Below, piece after piece: positions 40,239 through 48,034 of a DNA stretch of 64,000 bases. The notes under the pieces are model-generated. The model was given only the letters and a program-made list of their open reading frames with translations. It did not search any database and had not been told where the DNA came from. A program made the translations under genes and the position numbers. The stretch covers positions 1 to 64,000 of the forward strand of contig NZ_JALEGV010000023.1 in NCBI RefSeq assembly GCF_022763245.1. The letters are read 5' to 3'. This DNA is from Oricola sp. GTDB taxonomy: Bacteria > Pseudomonadota > Alphaproteobacteria > Rhizobiales > Rhizobiaceae. The stretch's first letter is position 1. Each line of letters opens with the position of its first letter.

Positions 40239-42035
40239 TCAGGCTGCTGCGAAGCCGCGGATTTCCTCGATGAACGCGTCGGCGAACCGTTCCAGCTTCG
40301 CCTCGCCGACGCCGTGCAGCCGGGCGAAGTCGCTCTTCGTGGTCGGCTGCGACTTCGCCATCTCGATCAGCGTCCGGTCGGAGAAGATGACATAGGCGGG
40401 TACGGAGCGCTCGCGTGCCAACTCGCTGCGGCGCGCCTTCAGCCGGTCGAAGAGCGGCTGCGGAACATCGGCGTCGAGCGTGGCGGCGGGGGTGCGCGCA
40501 GGCTTGCGCTGGGCGCGGATCAGGTCGGGCCGATAGCGGAATTCGGCCTCGCCGCGCATCAGCGCCTGGCCCTTGTCGGCAATCGACAGCCCGCCATAGC
40601 CGGCGACGTCGAGCGTCAGGAAGCCGCTGCCGACGAGCTGGCGGATCAGCGACTGCCAGACATTGCGCGGCTGGTCGCGGCCGGACGCGAAGACCGGCAG
40701 CTCGGTGTGGCCGAATTGTTGCGCCTTCGGGTTGGCCTTGCCCAGCAGCAGGTCGGCCAGATGCGTCGCGCCGAAGCGCTCGCCCGTCATCTCGGCAGCG
40801 AGCAGGATCTTGCGGGCGTCCTCGGTGCCGTCGACTGTCTCCACCGGATTGAGGCAGACGTCGCAATTGCCGCAGGGTTCCGACGTCTCGCCGAAATAGG
40901 ACAACAGGCTCTGGCGGCGGCACGCGGGCGCCTCGCAATAGGCGACCAGCGAATCCAGCCGCTTGTGCTCGCGCCGCTTGCGGTCATCGTCGGTCTGTTC
41001 GCCGTCGATGAAGCGCCGCCGCATGGAGATGTCCTGCAGGCCGAAGACCATGTGCGCGTCGGCGGGTTTGCCGTCGCGCCCGGCGCGGCCGATCTCCTGG
41101 TAATAGGCGTCCAGCGTGCCCGGCAGGTCGGCATGGAAGACGAAGCGGACGTCGGGCTTGTCGATGCCCATGCCGAAGGCAATCGTCGCGCAGACGATCA
41201 CGCCGGGCTCGGTCATGAACAGCGCCTGCGTCTCGGCCCGCTGCTCGGGCGAAAGGCCTGCATGGTAGGGCACGGCGTGGTAGCCGTTCTGCGACAGGAA
41301 CTCCGCCAGTTCCTCGCTGCTCTTGCGCGACAGCGCGTAGACGATGCCGCTTTCGCACGGCCGGTTCTCCAGGAACGCCAGCAACTGCTTCTTGGTGTTC
41401 AGCTTCGGCTCGACCGTGAGGCTGATGTTCGGACGGTCGAAACCGGCGACATATTGCTCGGCGTCGCCGGCAAACAGCTTCTCGACGATGTCGCGCCGCG
41501 TCGCCTCGTCGGCCGTCGCCGTCACCGCGCCGATCGGAACGCCCGGAAACGCCGTGCGCAGCGCCTGCAGCATGTCGTATTCGGGCCGGAACGAGGCGCC
41601 CCATTGCGAGATGCAATGCGCCTCGTCGATGGCGAAGAGGGTGACGCCGATCTTCTGCAGGGCGGCGATCATCCGGTCCGTCATCAGCCGTTCGGGCGCG
41701 AGATAGAGGATGCGCACCTGACCGGCCGCCACGCGCCGCCAGATCGCGACATTCTCTTCGCGGCTGGCCGCGGAGTTGATCGTTTCGGCCGCGACGCCGG
41801 CCAGTTTCAGTGCCGCCACCTGGTCGGCCATGAGCGCGACCAGCGGCGAGACGACGATTGTCAGCCCGCCCTTGACCAGCGCCGGCACCTGGTAGGTGAG
41901 AGACTTGCCGGCCCCTGTCGGCATGACGGCGAGCACGTTGCGATTGGCAAGAAGGCAATCGACGATTCCCTCCTGTCCGGGACGGAAGCTGTCGAAGCCG
42001 AAGACCTCTTTCAATACGGCGTGCTTGGCGGACAT
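40239..42035 (-). CDS. recQ: ATP-dependent DNA helicase RecQ
   Basis: 598 residues from the ATG at 42035 (MSAKHAVLKEVFGFDSFRPG). Helicase motifs: Walker A MPTGAGKSLTYQ, DEAH box FAIDEAHCISQWG and motif VI QEIGRAGRDGK. A zinc-binding cluster (CEAPACRR ... CGNCDVC), RQC winged helix and a C-terminal HRDC domain are present. It unwinds DNA 3' to 5' in recombination and fork repair. Normal family length. Confidence 0.95.
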   Translation of the reverse strand: MSAKHAVLKEVFGFDSFRPGQEGIVDCLLANRNVLAVMPTGAGKSLTYQVPALVKGGLTIVVSPLVALMADQVAALKLAGVAAETINSAASREENVAIWRRVAAGQVRILYLAPERLMTDRMIAALQKIGVTLFAIDEAHCISQWGASFRPEYDMLQALRTAFPGVPIGAVTATADEATRRDIVEKLFAGDAEQYVAGFDRPNISLTVEPKLNTKKQLLAFLENRPCESGIVYALSRKSSEELAEFLSQNGYHAVPYHAGLSPEQRAETQALFMTEPGVIVCATIAFGMGIDKPDVRFVFHADLPGTLDAYYQEIGRAGRDGKPADAHMVFGLQDISMRRRFIDGEQTDDDRKRREHKRLDSLVAYCEAPACRRQSLLSYFGETSEPCGNCDVCLNPVETVDGTEDARKILLAAEMTGERFGATHLADLLLGKANPKAQQFGHTELPVFASGRDQPRNVWQSLIRQLVGSGFLTLDVAGYGGLSIADKGQALMRGEAEFRYRPDLIRAQRKPARTPAATLDADVPQPLFDRLKARRSELARERSVPAYVIFSDRTLIEMAKSQPTTKSDFARLHGVGEAKLERFADAFIEEIRGFAAA

Positions 42036-42227
42036 GGGGCCTGTCGGTTGGGCGTCAGAAGGGGAATCGCGGGTGAACGCCTCAAGGATTAGGCGGGCGA
42101 GGGGGCGCGTGCAATCGAAACGGGCCAATCGCCGGTGGACAGGTCCGTCGCGCCGCATGCGCCCATCTGTCATGGTGTCGCTTGCGCGGCCGATCGGCTA
42201 AGGCTGCGGGCCAAGGAGACAGATCAC

Positions 42228-42596
42228 ATGAGCGAACGATCGGGCAGCAACGCCATGGCCCTTCTCGGCGCCGGCATCCTCGGTTTCTGCGGCGTCGGTG
42301 CGGCGGCGATGAGCGCGCATGCGGGCGACGATCCGCGACTGGCGAGCGCCGTGGCGCTTGTCTGCCTTGCCCACGCGCCGGCGTTGCTGGCGATCGGCCT
42401 GTCGGCGCGCCGCGACATCGTGCTGCGCCTCGCCGCATTGCTGCTTTTCGTCGGTGCGGCGCTCTTCTCCGGCGACATCGCGTTGCGCCTGTTCGGCTAC
42501 GGCCGGCTCTTCGCCATGGCCGCACCGGCCGGCGGCATGACCATGATGGCCGGCTGGATCGCCGTCGCGATCGCAACATTCACCGCCCGCCGCTGA
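42228..42596 (+). CDS. DUF423 membrane protein
   Basis: 122 residues from the ATG at 42228 (SD AAGGAGA). Four hydrophobic helices and motifs FSGDIALRLFGYG and APAGGMTMMAGW match the DUF423 (YgdD-like) inner-membrane family. Function of the family is unknown. Divergent from recQ and convergent with the guanidine operon. Confidence 0.85.
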   Translation: MSERSGSNAMALLGAGILGFCGVGAAAMSAHAGDDPRLASAVALVCLAHAPALLAIGLSARRDIVLRLAALLLFVGAALFSGDIALRLFGYGRLFAMAAPAGGMTMMAGWIAVAIATFTARR

Positions 42597-42635
42597 CACA
42601 GCCGTGGGATGCGTCCTACATGCCGCGCCTGCCGG

Positions 42636-42872
42636 TCAGTCGCGCCTGTCTTTCGCCCGTACCGACCGCAGCAGGCTCGAAACGCTGAAGCCGGCGAGGT
42701 AGAGCCCCGCCGCGATCAGGCCGACATGGAAGGGTGAGGCCAGCACGTGGCTGACGATCCCGCCCTCCACGGCCGCATGCGAACCCGTGTGTGCGAGGGT
42801 TCCGGCGGGCGCGAGCGCCGCGACAAGAGCGGCAAGGGCGATGGCGGTATCGATCACGGACGGCTTCCTCAT
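42636..42872 (-). CDS. small membrane protein with HupE-like His motif, last gene of guanidine operon
   Basis: 78 residues, two hydrophobic helices (about 8-27 and 47-67). LAHTGSHAAVEGGIVSHVLA and SPFHVG resemble the His-rich start of HupE/UreJ nickel permeases, but the protein is far shorter (HupE is about 200 aa). Its ATG overlaps the stop of the His-rich gene as ATGA. A role in nickel binding or entry for the hydrolase is my inference; no homologue with known function comes to mind. Confidence 0.7.
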   Translation of the reverse strand: MRKPSVIDTAIALAALVAALAPAGTLAHTGSHAAVEGGIVSHVLASPFHVGLIAAGLYLAGFSVSSLLRSVRAKDRRD

Positions 42873-43351
42873 GTCTCCTGGCGGGCGGCGAGGATCTCGG
42901 TGAGATCGACATCGGCGCGCGCGGTCAGCGAGACATAGGTAAACGTCATGGTTTCACGTTCCGTTACCATCTCGCCCGGATAGGGAAGATAGACAAGTTC
43001 GCGCGATCCGAAGGCGGGCGAGGCCGTGCCGAGCTGCCATTTGCACTCGATCTTCGTCTCGACCAGGTGCATGGCGAGCCCGTCCGCACCCGCGCGCTTG
43101 AACGGCACGCCGGCCACGCGCAGGAACGATGTCTTGTCGCCGGCCTTGCGATAGCCGTCGAGAAACGCCGTCGACAGGACCCGCAATTCCTCGGCCCGCT
43201 CCTTTGCCGCGTCGCCATGGACATGGCTGTGCAGATGGTCGCCATGGTCGTGGGCATGGTTGTGCCCGACGCCATGGTGATGGTCATGCATGTGATCGTG
43301 ATCATGATGGTGCTGATGGTGGCCGTGGCCGTGATGATGGTCGTCATGCAT
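42869..43351 (-). CDS. His-rich metal-binding protein, candidate nickel chaperone for the guanidine hydrolase
   Basis: 160 residues. 24 of the first 45 residues are His, mixed with Asp and Gly, a nickel/zinc store-like tail as in HypB or UreE. The remaining ~110 residues (LRVLSTAFLDGYRKAGDKTS ... GEMVTERETMTFTYVSLTAR) form a domain I do not recognise, with no GTPase P-loop and no HypA-type CxxC pairs. It overlaps the hydrolase stop by 8 nt. The known cyanobacterial guanidine hydrolase needs HypA/HypB-like helpers, which are absent here, so this protein may replace them. Confidence 0.8.
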   Translation of the reverse strand: MHDDHHHGHGHHQHHHDHDHMHDHHHGVGHNHAHDHGDHLHSHVHGDAAKERAEELRVLSTAFLDGYRKAGDKTSFLRVAGVPFKRAGADGLAMHLVETKIECKWQLGTASPAFGSRELVYLPYPGEMVTERETMTFTYVSLTARADVDLTEILAARQET

Positions 43352-44612
43352 TTGATTTCAGCTCCCAGCCCTGCGTGCCGACATCCGGGCCGGCGGGAAT
43401 CTGCACCGGCTTGTCGATGATGGCCTTGTGCGATCCCATCTTGCCGTGGCTGACCAGCGTGCCGAGCACGTCGACGATGACGCGGGTCGCCAGAAGCGCG
43501 GTGATGTCGGACGTGTCATAGGGCGGCGAGACCTCGACGACCTCGAGACCGCAAATGCCTTCCGCTGCAACGAGCGAGACCAGTTCCAGCGCCTCGCGCG
43601 GCAGGAAGCCGCCGGGCTCTGGCCAGCCGGTGCCGGGCACGAAGCCGCAATCGACCGAGTCGATGTCGAACGAGATATAGACCGCGTCGGCGTCCTTCCA
43701 TGCGAGTTCCAGCGCGCGGGCCGCGGTTTCGCCAAGGCCCATTTCCTCGATGTCGCGCATGGTGAAGATGTTGGTGTTGCGCTTGCGCGCCTCCTGAACG
43801 CCCTCGCGCGGCACCTGCCAGCCGCCGATGCCGACCTGCACCAGGTTTACCGCCGGCACATTGGCGAGGTCGGTCGCGTGGAACCACGGCGTCGTGTGCA
43901 TGCGCTCGTCGAGATCCTTCTCCTGGATGTCGATGTGGCGGTCGAAATGCACGATGCCGATGCGCTTCGAGGTGCATTGCGCGATGCCGCGCACGCAGGG
44001 AAAGCCGATCGAATGGTCGCCGCCGATCATGATCGGCAGGGCGCCGGACGAGGCGACATGGGAGACGGCGCGGGTGATCTGATCGAACGTCTTCTCGATA
44101 TTGGCGGGGATGGTGAAGACGTCGCCGACATCGCAGAGCGTCATCTGTTCGCGCAGGTCGATGCCCATCTCGTAATTGTAGGGCGTGTAGAGCGCGGAGA
44201 TCTTGCGCACGCCCTGCGGGCCGAAGCGGGTTCCGGGCCGATAGGTCGTGCCGCCGTCGAAGGGTATGCCGATGATCGCGGCGTCATAGGCGCCGACCTT
44301 CGTCGCGTCCTCGATATAGGGCGCCTTCAGGAAGGTGTTGATGCCGGCATAATGCGGCAGTTCTCCGCGCGCGAAGGTCGGGATCGACTTGTCTTCCAGC
44401 GAATCCGAGCCGGTCAGGCCCATCCGCAACGCCCAGGCGCGCTCCTGCTGCCATGCGGCCGACGGCAACTGGCCTTCCTTCTCCGCCGCCTTCCATCCGC
44501 GCATGTTCAGCTTGTCGAAATCCGGGTGGTGCAGGCGTCGTGTCTCGGTCCGGTCCGCCACACCCGCCTTGCGCGCGCCGCGCGCCGGTTTCGACGAAAA
44601 AATGTCACGCAT
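43344..44612 (-). CDS. gdmH: guanidine hydrolase-type ureohydrolase (Ni-dependent family)
   Basis: 422 residues. Ureohydrolase metal ligands are visible: H200 (GGDHSIGFP), D224/H226/D228 (FDRHIDIQ) and D316/D318 (SFDIDSVD). The long N-terminal extension (about 100 residues before the core) and MHTTPWFHATDLANVPAVNL with GIGGWQVPRE are features I associate with the cyanobacterial guanidine hydrolase GdmH rather than with agmatinase. It cleaves guanidine to urea and ammonia. The guanidine-I riboswitch and ABC importer in the same operon strongly support this substrate. Nickel use is inferred from the family and the His-rich neighbour. Confidence 0.88.
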   Translation of the reverse strand: MRDIFSSKPARGARKAGVADRTETRRLHHPDFDKLNMRGWKAAEKEGQLPSAAWQQERAWALRMGLTGSDSLEDKSIPTFARGELPHYAGINTFLKAPYIEDATKVGAYDAAIIGIPFDGGTTYRPGTRFGPQGVRKISALYTPYNYEMGIDLREQMTLCDVGDVFTIPANIEKTFDQITRAVSHVASSGALPIMIGGDHSIGFPCVRGIAQCTSKRIGIVHFDRHIDIQEKDLDERMHTTPWFHATDLANVPAVNLVQVGIGGWQVPREGVQEARKRNTNIFTMRDIEEMGLGETAARALELAWKDADAVYISFDIDSVDCGFVPGTGWPEPGGFLPREALELVSLVAAEGICGLEVVEVSPPYDTSDITALLATRVIVDVLGTLVSHGKMGSHKAIIDKPVQIPAGPDVGTQGWELKSNA

Positions 44613-45411
44613 CTGGAGCGTCTCCTCTTGTTGTGTTCTTCAGCGCGAAAAGCGCCTTTGCATCGGGGTAGGTCTGCACGCCCGGCCGGTCGAGCGGCAG
44701 GTCGTAGGTGATGGTGGCGCCCCAGCGTTCCGGCGCCGCGGGGTCGTGGCGGATCTTGTCGAAGACGAGCACCCGGGTGCCGAGCTTGAAGGCCTCGTGG
44801 ATGTCGTGCGTGACCATGAAGATGGTCATGGAGAGTTCCCGCCAGAGTTCGGTCAGCAATGCCTGCATGTCCGCGCGGATGCCGGGGTCGAGCGCGCCGA
44901 AGGGTTCGTCCAGCAGCAGGATCTTGGGCTTTTTCAAGAGCGCCTGAGCGATGGCGAGACGCTGCTGCATGCCGCCGGACAGTTGTGCCGGGTAGCGGCT
45001 GCGCGCCTGCGCCAGCCCGATGCGCTCCAGCGTCTCGGCGATGTCGTCGCGCGCCCTGGCCCGCGCGCTGCCGCGCAGCCGGCCGGTGAACGGGGCGGCG
45101 TCGAATTCCGCCGACAGGATCAGGTTTTCCTCCACCGTCAGATGCGGAAAGACGGAATAGCGCTGGAAGACTATGCCGCGATCGGGCGTCGGTTCGGAGG
45201 GCAGGACCTCGCCGTCGATCAGGATCTGGCCGCGCGACGGCGTTTCCTGCGACAGAAGCATGCGCAGGAAGGTCGACTTGCCGCAGCCGGACGCGCCGAC
45301 GATGGTGCACAGCGCGCCGGCCTCGATGTCGAGATTGAGCCGTTCCAGCACGATCGTGCCGTCATAGATCTTGGCGACGTTCTGGACGGAGACTTTCGGC
45401 TGGTCGCTCAC
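44605..45411 (-). CDS. ABC transporter ATPase, probable guanidine importer
   Basis: 268 residues from a GTG at 45411 that forms a GTGA overlap with the permease stop. Walker A VGASGCGKST, Q-loop VFQRYSVFPHLTV, signature LSGGMQQRLAIAQAL, Walker B ILLLDEPFGALD and H-loop VTHDIHEAF are intact. Belongs to the nitrate/sulfonate/taurine (TauB/SsuB) ATPase group. The stop overlaps the hydrolase start by 8 nt. Confidence 0.93.
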   Translation of the reverse strand: MSDQPKVSVQNVAKIYDGTIVLERLNLDIEAGALCTIVGASGCGKSTFLRMLLSQETPSRGQILIDGEVLPSEPTPDRGIVFQRYSVFPHLTVEENLILSAEFDAAPFTGRLRGSARARARDDIAETLERIGLAQARSRYPAQLSGGMQQRLAIAQALLKKPKILLLDEPFGALDPGIRADMQALLTELWRELSMTIFMVTHDIHEAFKLGTRVLVFDKIRHDPAAPERWGATITYDLPLDRPGVQTYPDAKALFALKNTTRGDAPDA

Positions 45412-46229
45412 AGGCTCTCTCCGTGCATGTGGTACCACGGGAAGGCGCGGCGCGAGGCCATCAGCAGCAGCCGGTCGAGAATGAAGGCGAGCAACGTGAT
45501 CCACACGACATAGGGCAGGATCACGTCCATCGCGAGATAGCGCCGCACCAGGAAGATGCGGTAGCCGAGTCCGGAAGTCGAGGCGATCGCCTCCGCCGAG
45601 ATCAGGAAGATCCAGGCCGGCACCAGGCCGAGCCGCATCGCGGTGATCAGCTTCGGCAGGATTTGCGGCAGCACGACGCGCACCATCATCTGCCATACGG
45701 ACGCGCCCAGCGTTTCGGCCTTGATGATCAGTTCGCGCGGGATCTCCATCACCGATTGCGCGACCGAACGGATCATCACGGGCGCGGTGCCTATGACGAT
45801 CAGCATGACCTTGGAGACCTCGCCGAGGCCGAAAATGATGAACAGGATCGGCAGGATCGTGATCGGCGGAATGAGCGAAAAGGTGGCGATGAACGGCGCC
45901 AGCGACGCGCGTGCATGCGGAATGAAGCCGATCAGGATGCCGAGCGAGAGCGCCAGGACCACCGCAACACCCATGCCGGCCGCGAGCCGCTCAAGGCTGT
46001 CCAGCGTGTCGACCCACAACAGCAGGTCGCCGGAGCGCCGGTCGGGCGTGAACGCCATGCGGCCGAAGGCGGCGGCCATGTCGGGCAGCGACGGCAAGAG
46101 CTTGTCGGCCGGATTGTCGAGCCGCCGGTAATGGCTGGCGACGGCATAGGCGATGATTGCCGCGAGGAACGGCGCCATGCCGAGCGCGAAGGCGGCGACG
46201 CGGGACGGTTTGCGGTTGATCAGGCGCAT
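45408..46229 (-). CDS. ABC transporter permease, probable guanidine importer
   Basis: 273 residues with six hydrophobic segments. The EAA loop (KAETLGASVWQMMVRVVLPQ) contacts the ATPase, and RLGLVPAWIFLISAEAIAST is typical of SsuC/TauC permeases. Follows the binding-protein gene after a 78-nt gap with a strong hairpin. Substrate inferred from the riboswitch and hydrolase. Confidence 0.9.
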   Translation of the reverse strand: MRLINRKPSRVAAFALGMAPFLAAIIAYAVASHYRRLDNPADKLLPSLPDMAAAFGRMAFTPDRRSGDLLLWVDTLDSLERLAAGMGVAVVLALSLGILIGFIPHARASLAPFIATFSLIPPITILPILFIIFGLGEVSKVMLIVIGTAPVMIRSVAQSVMEIPRELIIKAETLGASVWQMMVRVVLPQILPKLITAMRLGLVPAWIFLISAEAIASTSGLGYRIFLVRRYLAMDVILPYVVWITLLAFILDRLLLMASRRAFPWYHMHGESL

Positions 46230-46269
46230 GGCGGCTCCGGAGCTGCGACCCAGTGGGACAACCAGGGGA

Positions 46270-46299
46270 GGGGACCCGGCGCGGCTCGCGCCGGGCCCC
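46270..46299 (-). other. stem-loop between binding protein and permease genes
   Basis: CCCGGCGCG-GCT-CGCGCCGGG with flanking G/C pairs. There is no T-tract. Such hairpins often protect the 3' end of the more abundant binding-protein mRNA. Confidence 0.6.
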
Positions 46300-46307
46300 C
46301 GTTGCGG

Positions 46308-47369
46308 TCAGAGCGCGCCGTCGGCGGCCATCTGCATGTAGGTCGTGTCGAAGCGCAGCTTCGCATTGTTCTCGTCGCCATAGACGGAGCCGTCCGGAAA
46401 CGAGACGCCGACGAATTCGGGGCTGGGCGCGCCCTCGCCGAGAATGCCCTTGTCGAACAGGAACTCGGCGACGAACTGCATGGTCTTCGGCAGGTCGGCC
46501 GATTCCGTGAAGGCCACCGCGTCTCCCGGTGCGTAGAACATCTCGGTGGAGGCGAGCTGGGCCTCGTATCCGGCGAGGTCCGTGCCCGACGCTTCGGCCA
46601 TGGCGGTGAGCGCCGCCTCGTCGCCGCCGGCCATCAGGCCCATCACCTCGTACCATGCGCCGACAAGCGCCTTGCCGAAGGCCGGATTGTCGGCGAGCGT
46701 GTCGGTGTTGACCATCATGATGTCGATGATCTCGCCCGGAATGCCGGCCGAATCGAACACCTTGTTGGCGTTGGGCTGCGCCATGATCTCCGAGACCAGC
46801 GGGTTCCAGGTGACGACCGCGGTGACGTCGTCCGTCGAATAGGCTGCGATCATGTCCGCGTCCGACGTGTTGACGACCGTCAGGTCCTTCTCGGACAGGC
46901 CGACCGAATCGAGCGCGCGGGCGAGCAGGTAGTGCGACACCGACAACTCGACGAGGTTGACGTTCTGCCCGGCGATGGCCGCGAGGTCGTCCGTGTCCTT
47001 GAGGATGATGGCGTCATTGCCGTTGGAATAGTCGCCGACGATCAGCGCGGTCGTGTCGATGCCGCCGCCGGCGGGGATCGACAGCGCGTCCATGTTGGTC
47101 ATCGAGCAGCCGTCATATTCGCCGGCCGTGTACTGGTTGATGGATTCCACGTAGTCGTTGATCTGAACGATCTCGACGTCGATGCCGTATTTCTCGGCCC
47201 ATTTGTCCATGATGCCGGAATCCGACAGATAGCCCCATGGCATCCAGCCGACATAGATCGACCAGCAGACCTTGAAATCGGTTTTCTCTTCCGCCGCCGC
47301 GCCAGTGGCGGAAAGGGGTAGCGCCAACGTCGCCGCCAGGCCGAGGGTGGTGATGAATTTTGCGATCAT
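46308..47369 (-). CDS. ABC transporter substrate-binding protein, probable guanidine receptor
   Basis: 353 residues from the ATG at 47369 (SD GAGAGG, 7 nt). A Sec signal peptide (MIAKFITTLGLAATLALPLS, then ATGAAAE) is followed by the NMT1/SsuA-like fold: YVGWMPWGYLSDSGI, YDGCSMTNMDALSIPAGGGI, VTAVVTWNPLVSEI. It delivers the substrate to the permease in the periplasm. The first gene behind the guanidine-I riboswitch, so guanidine is the likely ligand. Confidence 0.9.
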   Translation of the reverse strand: MIAKFITTLGLAATLALPLSATGAAAEEKTDFKVCWSIYVGWMPWGYLSDSGIMDKWAEKYGIDVEIVQINDYVESINQYTAGEYDGCSMTNMDALSIPAGGGIDTTALIVGDYSNGNDAIILKDTDDLAAIAGQNVNLVELSVSHYLLARALDSVGLSEKDLTVVNTSDADMIAAYSTDDVTAVVTWNPLVSEIMAQPNANKVFDSAGIPGEIIDIMMVNTDTLADNPAFGKALVGAWYEVMGLMAGGDEAALTAMAEASGTDLAGYEAQLASTEMFYAPGDAVAFTESADLPKTMQFVAEFLFDKGILGEGAPSPEFVGVSFPDGSVYGDENNAKLRFDTTYMQMAADGAL

Positions 47370-47460
47370 GCTCCTGCCTCTCAAGTTTCACGCGGACGGG
47401 CCGCATCCATGGGAGGTTCGAGCGCACAACCGGGAGAGGTCTGCGCGCGCAAACCTGTGC
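47370..47460 (-). promoter_or_regulatory. riboswitch expression platform candidate
   Basis: Downstream of the aptamer (minus strand) TCTCCCGG can pair with CCGGGAGA at the aptamer 3' end. An internal hairpin AGGTTTGC-GCGC-GCAGACCT also forms. CCTCTC (47439-47434) is complementary to the SD GAGAGG (47382-47377). There is no T-tract, so control at translation or by Rho is more likely than an intrinsic terminator. The exact switch logic was not resolved. Confidence 0.5.
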
Positions 47461-47560
47461 AGTTGTCTCCCGGGATTTTGCCCCGCCGTGTCACCGCCGG
47501 TTCCTGGCGGCTTGCACCTCTCGGACCAGTCGTCCTTGCGGACCGGAACCCTAGGCGCCT
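47461..47560 (-). ncRNA. guanidine-I riboswitch (ykkC class)
   Basis: All hallmark blocks are present in order on the minus strand: CTAGGGTTCCG, a hairpin GTCCGCAAGGAC, GACTGGTCCGAGAG, a variable stem GCCGCC...GGCGG, GACACGGCGGGGCAAAA and TCCCGGGAGA. This is the guanidine-I aptamer, which turns genes on when free guanidine is bound. It leads the ABC importer/guanidine hydrolase operon. Confidence 0.95.
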
Positions 47561-48034
47561 CTGCACGTCTCAGGGGCAAGCAAGGCCTGTGCCAGCCACG
47601 GTTTTGCGGTTCTGGCGGTCCGAATCGCGCTGTTTGGGGCGCAAGTCTGTGAGAAATTGTGCATCAGCCGGCGTGGCACGGTTATTTTTTGGGCGCCTGG
47701 TTGCCGAAGGTGAAAAAATCTCTGTTGCACAGGCCGGCAATCCTGTTTGCCCGTTTCGTTGTCTAGCGATGTCGAGTGGAGTTTCGAGCCTGTATTGCCC
47801 GCCGAAGTCCTCAGTTTACCTTGCGTCCACCGGCAAGAACAACGGTTGCCGCCATGCCCGCCGCGTCCCGGGAAAAATCAGCCGAACGGGTGGTCCTGTC
47901 CGATTGTTCGTGTTTATGTTCCTAAATGTCGCAATTTGACTACCCGAATTGTGCTGGGCGTTTGACCCTAGCGACGGGTGTAGAGCGCGTCCGGCGCTCG
48001 CCAACACAGCCATAACTGAGGAGGCATTTTTCAT
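47561..48034. other. divergent intergenic region, guanidine operon / Dpp-type operon
   Basis: 474 bp without a supported gene. It must contain the promoter of the riboswitch transcript (leftward) and of the 48035 operon (rightward). No second riboswitch is seen on the + strand. GAGGAGG precedes the 48035 ATG. Confidence 0.55.

Noticed and set aside
43344-44612. Agmatinase (polyamine pathway) as the name for the ureohydrolase
   Set aside because: N-terminal extension, the PWFHATDLANVP motif and the guanidine-I riboswitch point to guanidine as substrate.
45423-47321. 632-residue + strand frame over the guanidine importer
   Set aside because: Lies antiparallel to the permease and binding-protein genes, which have clear family motifs; His/Arg/Asp-rich artefact.
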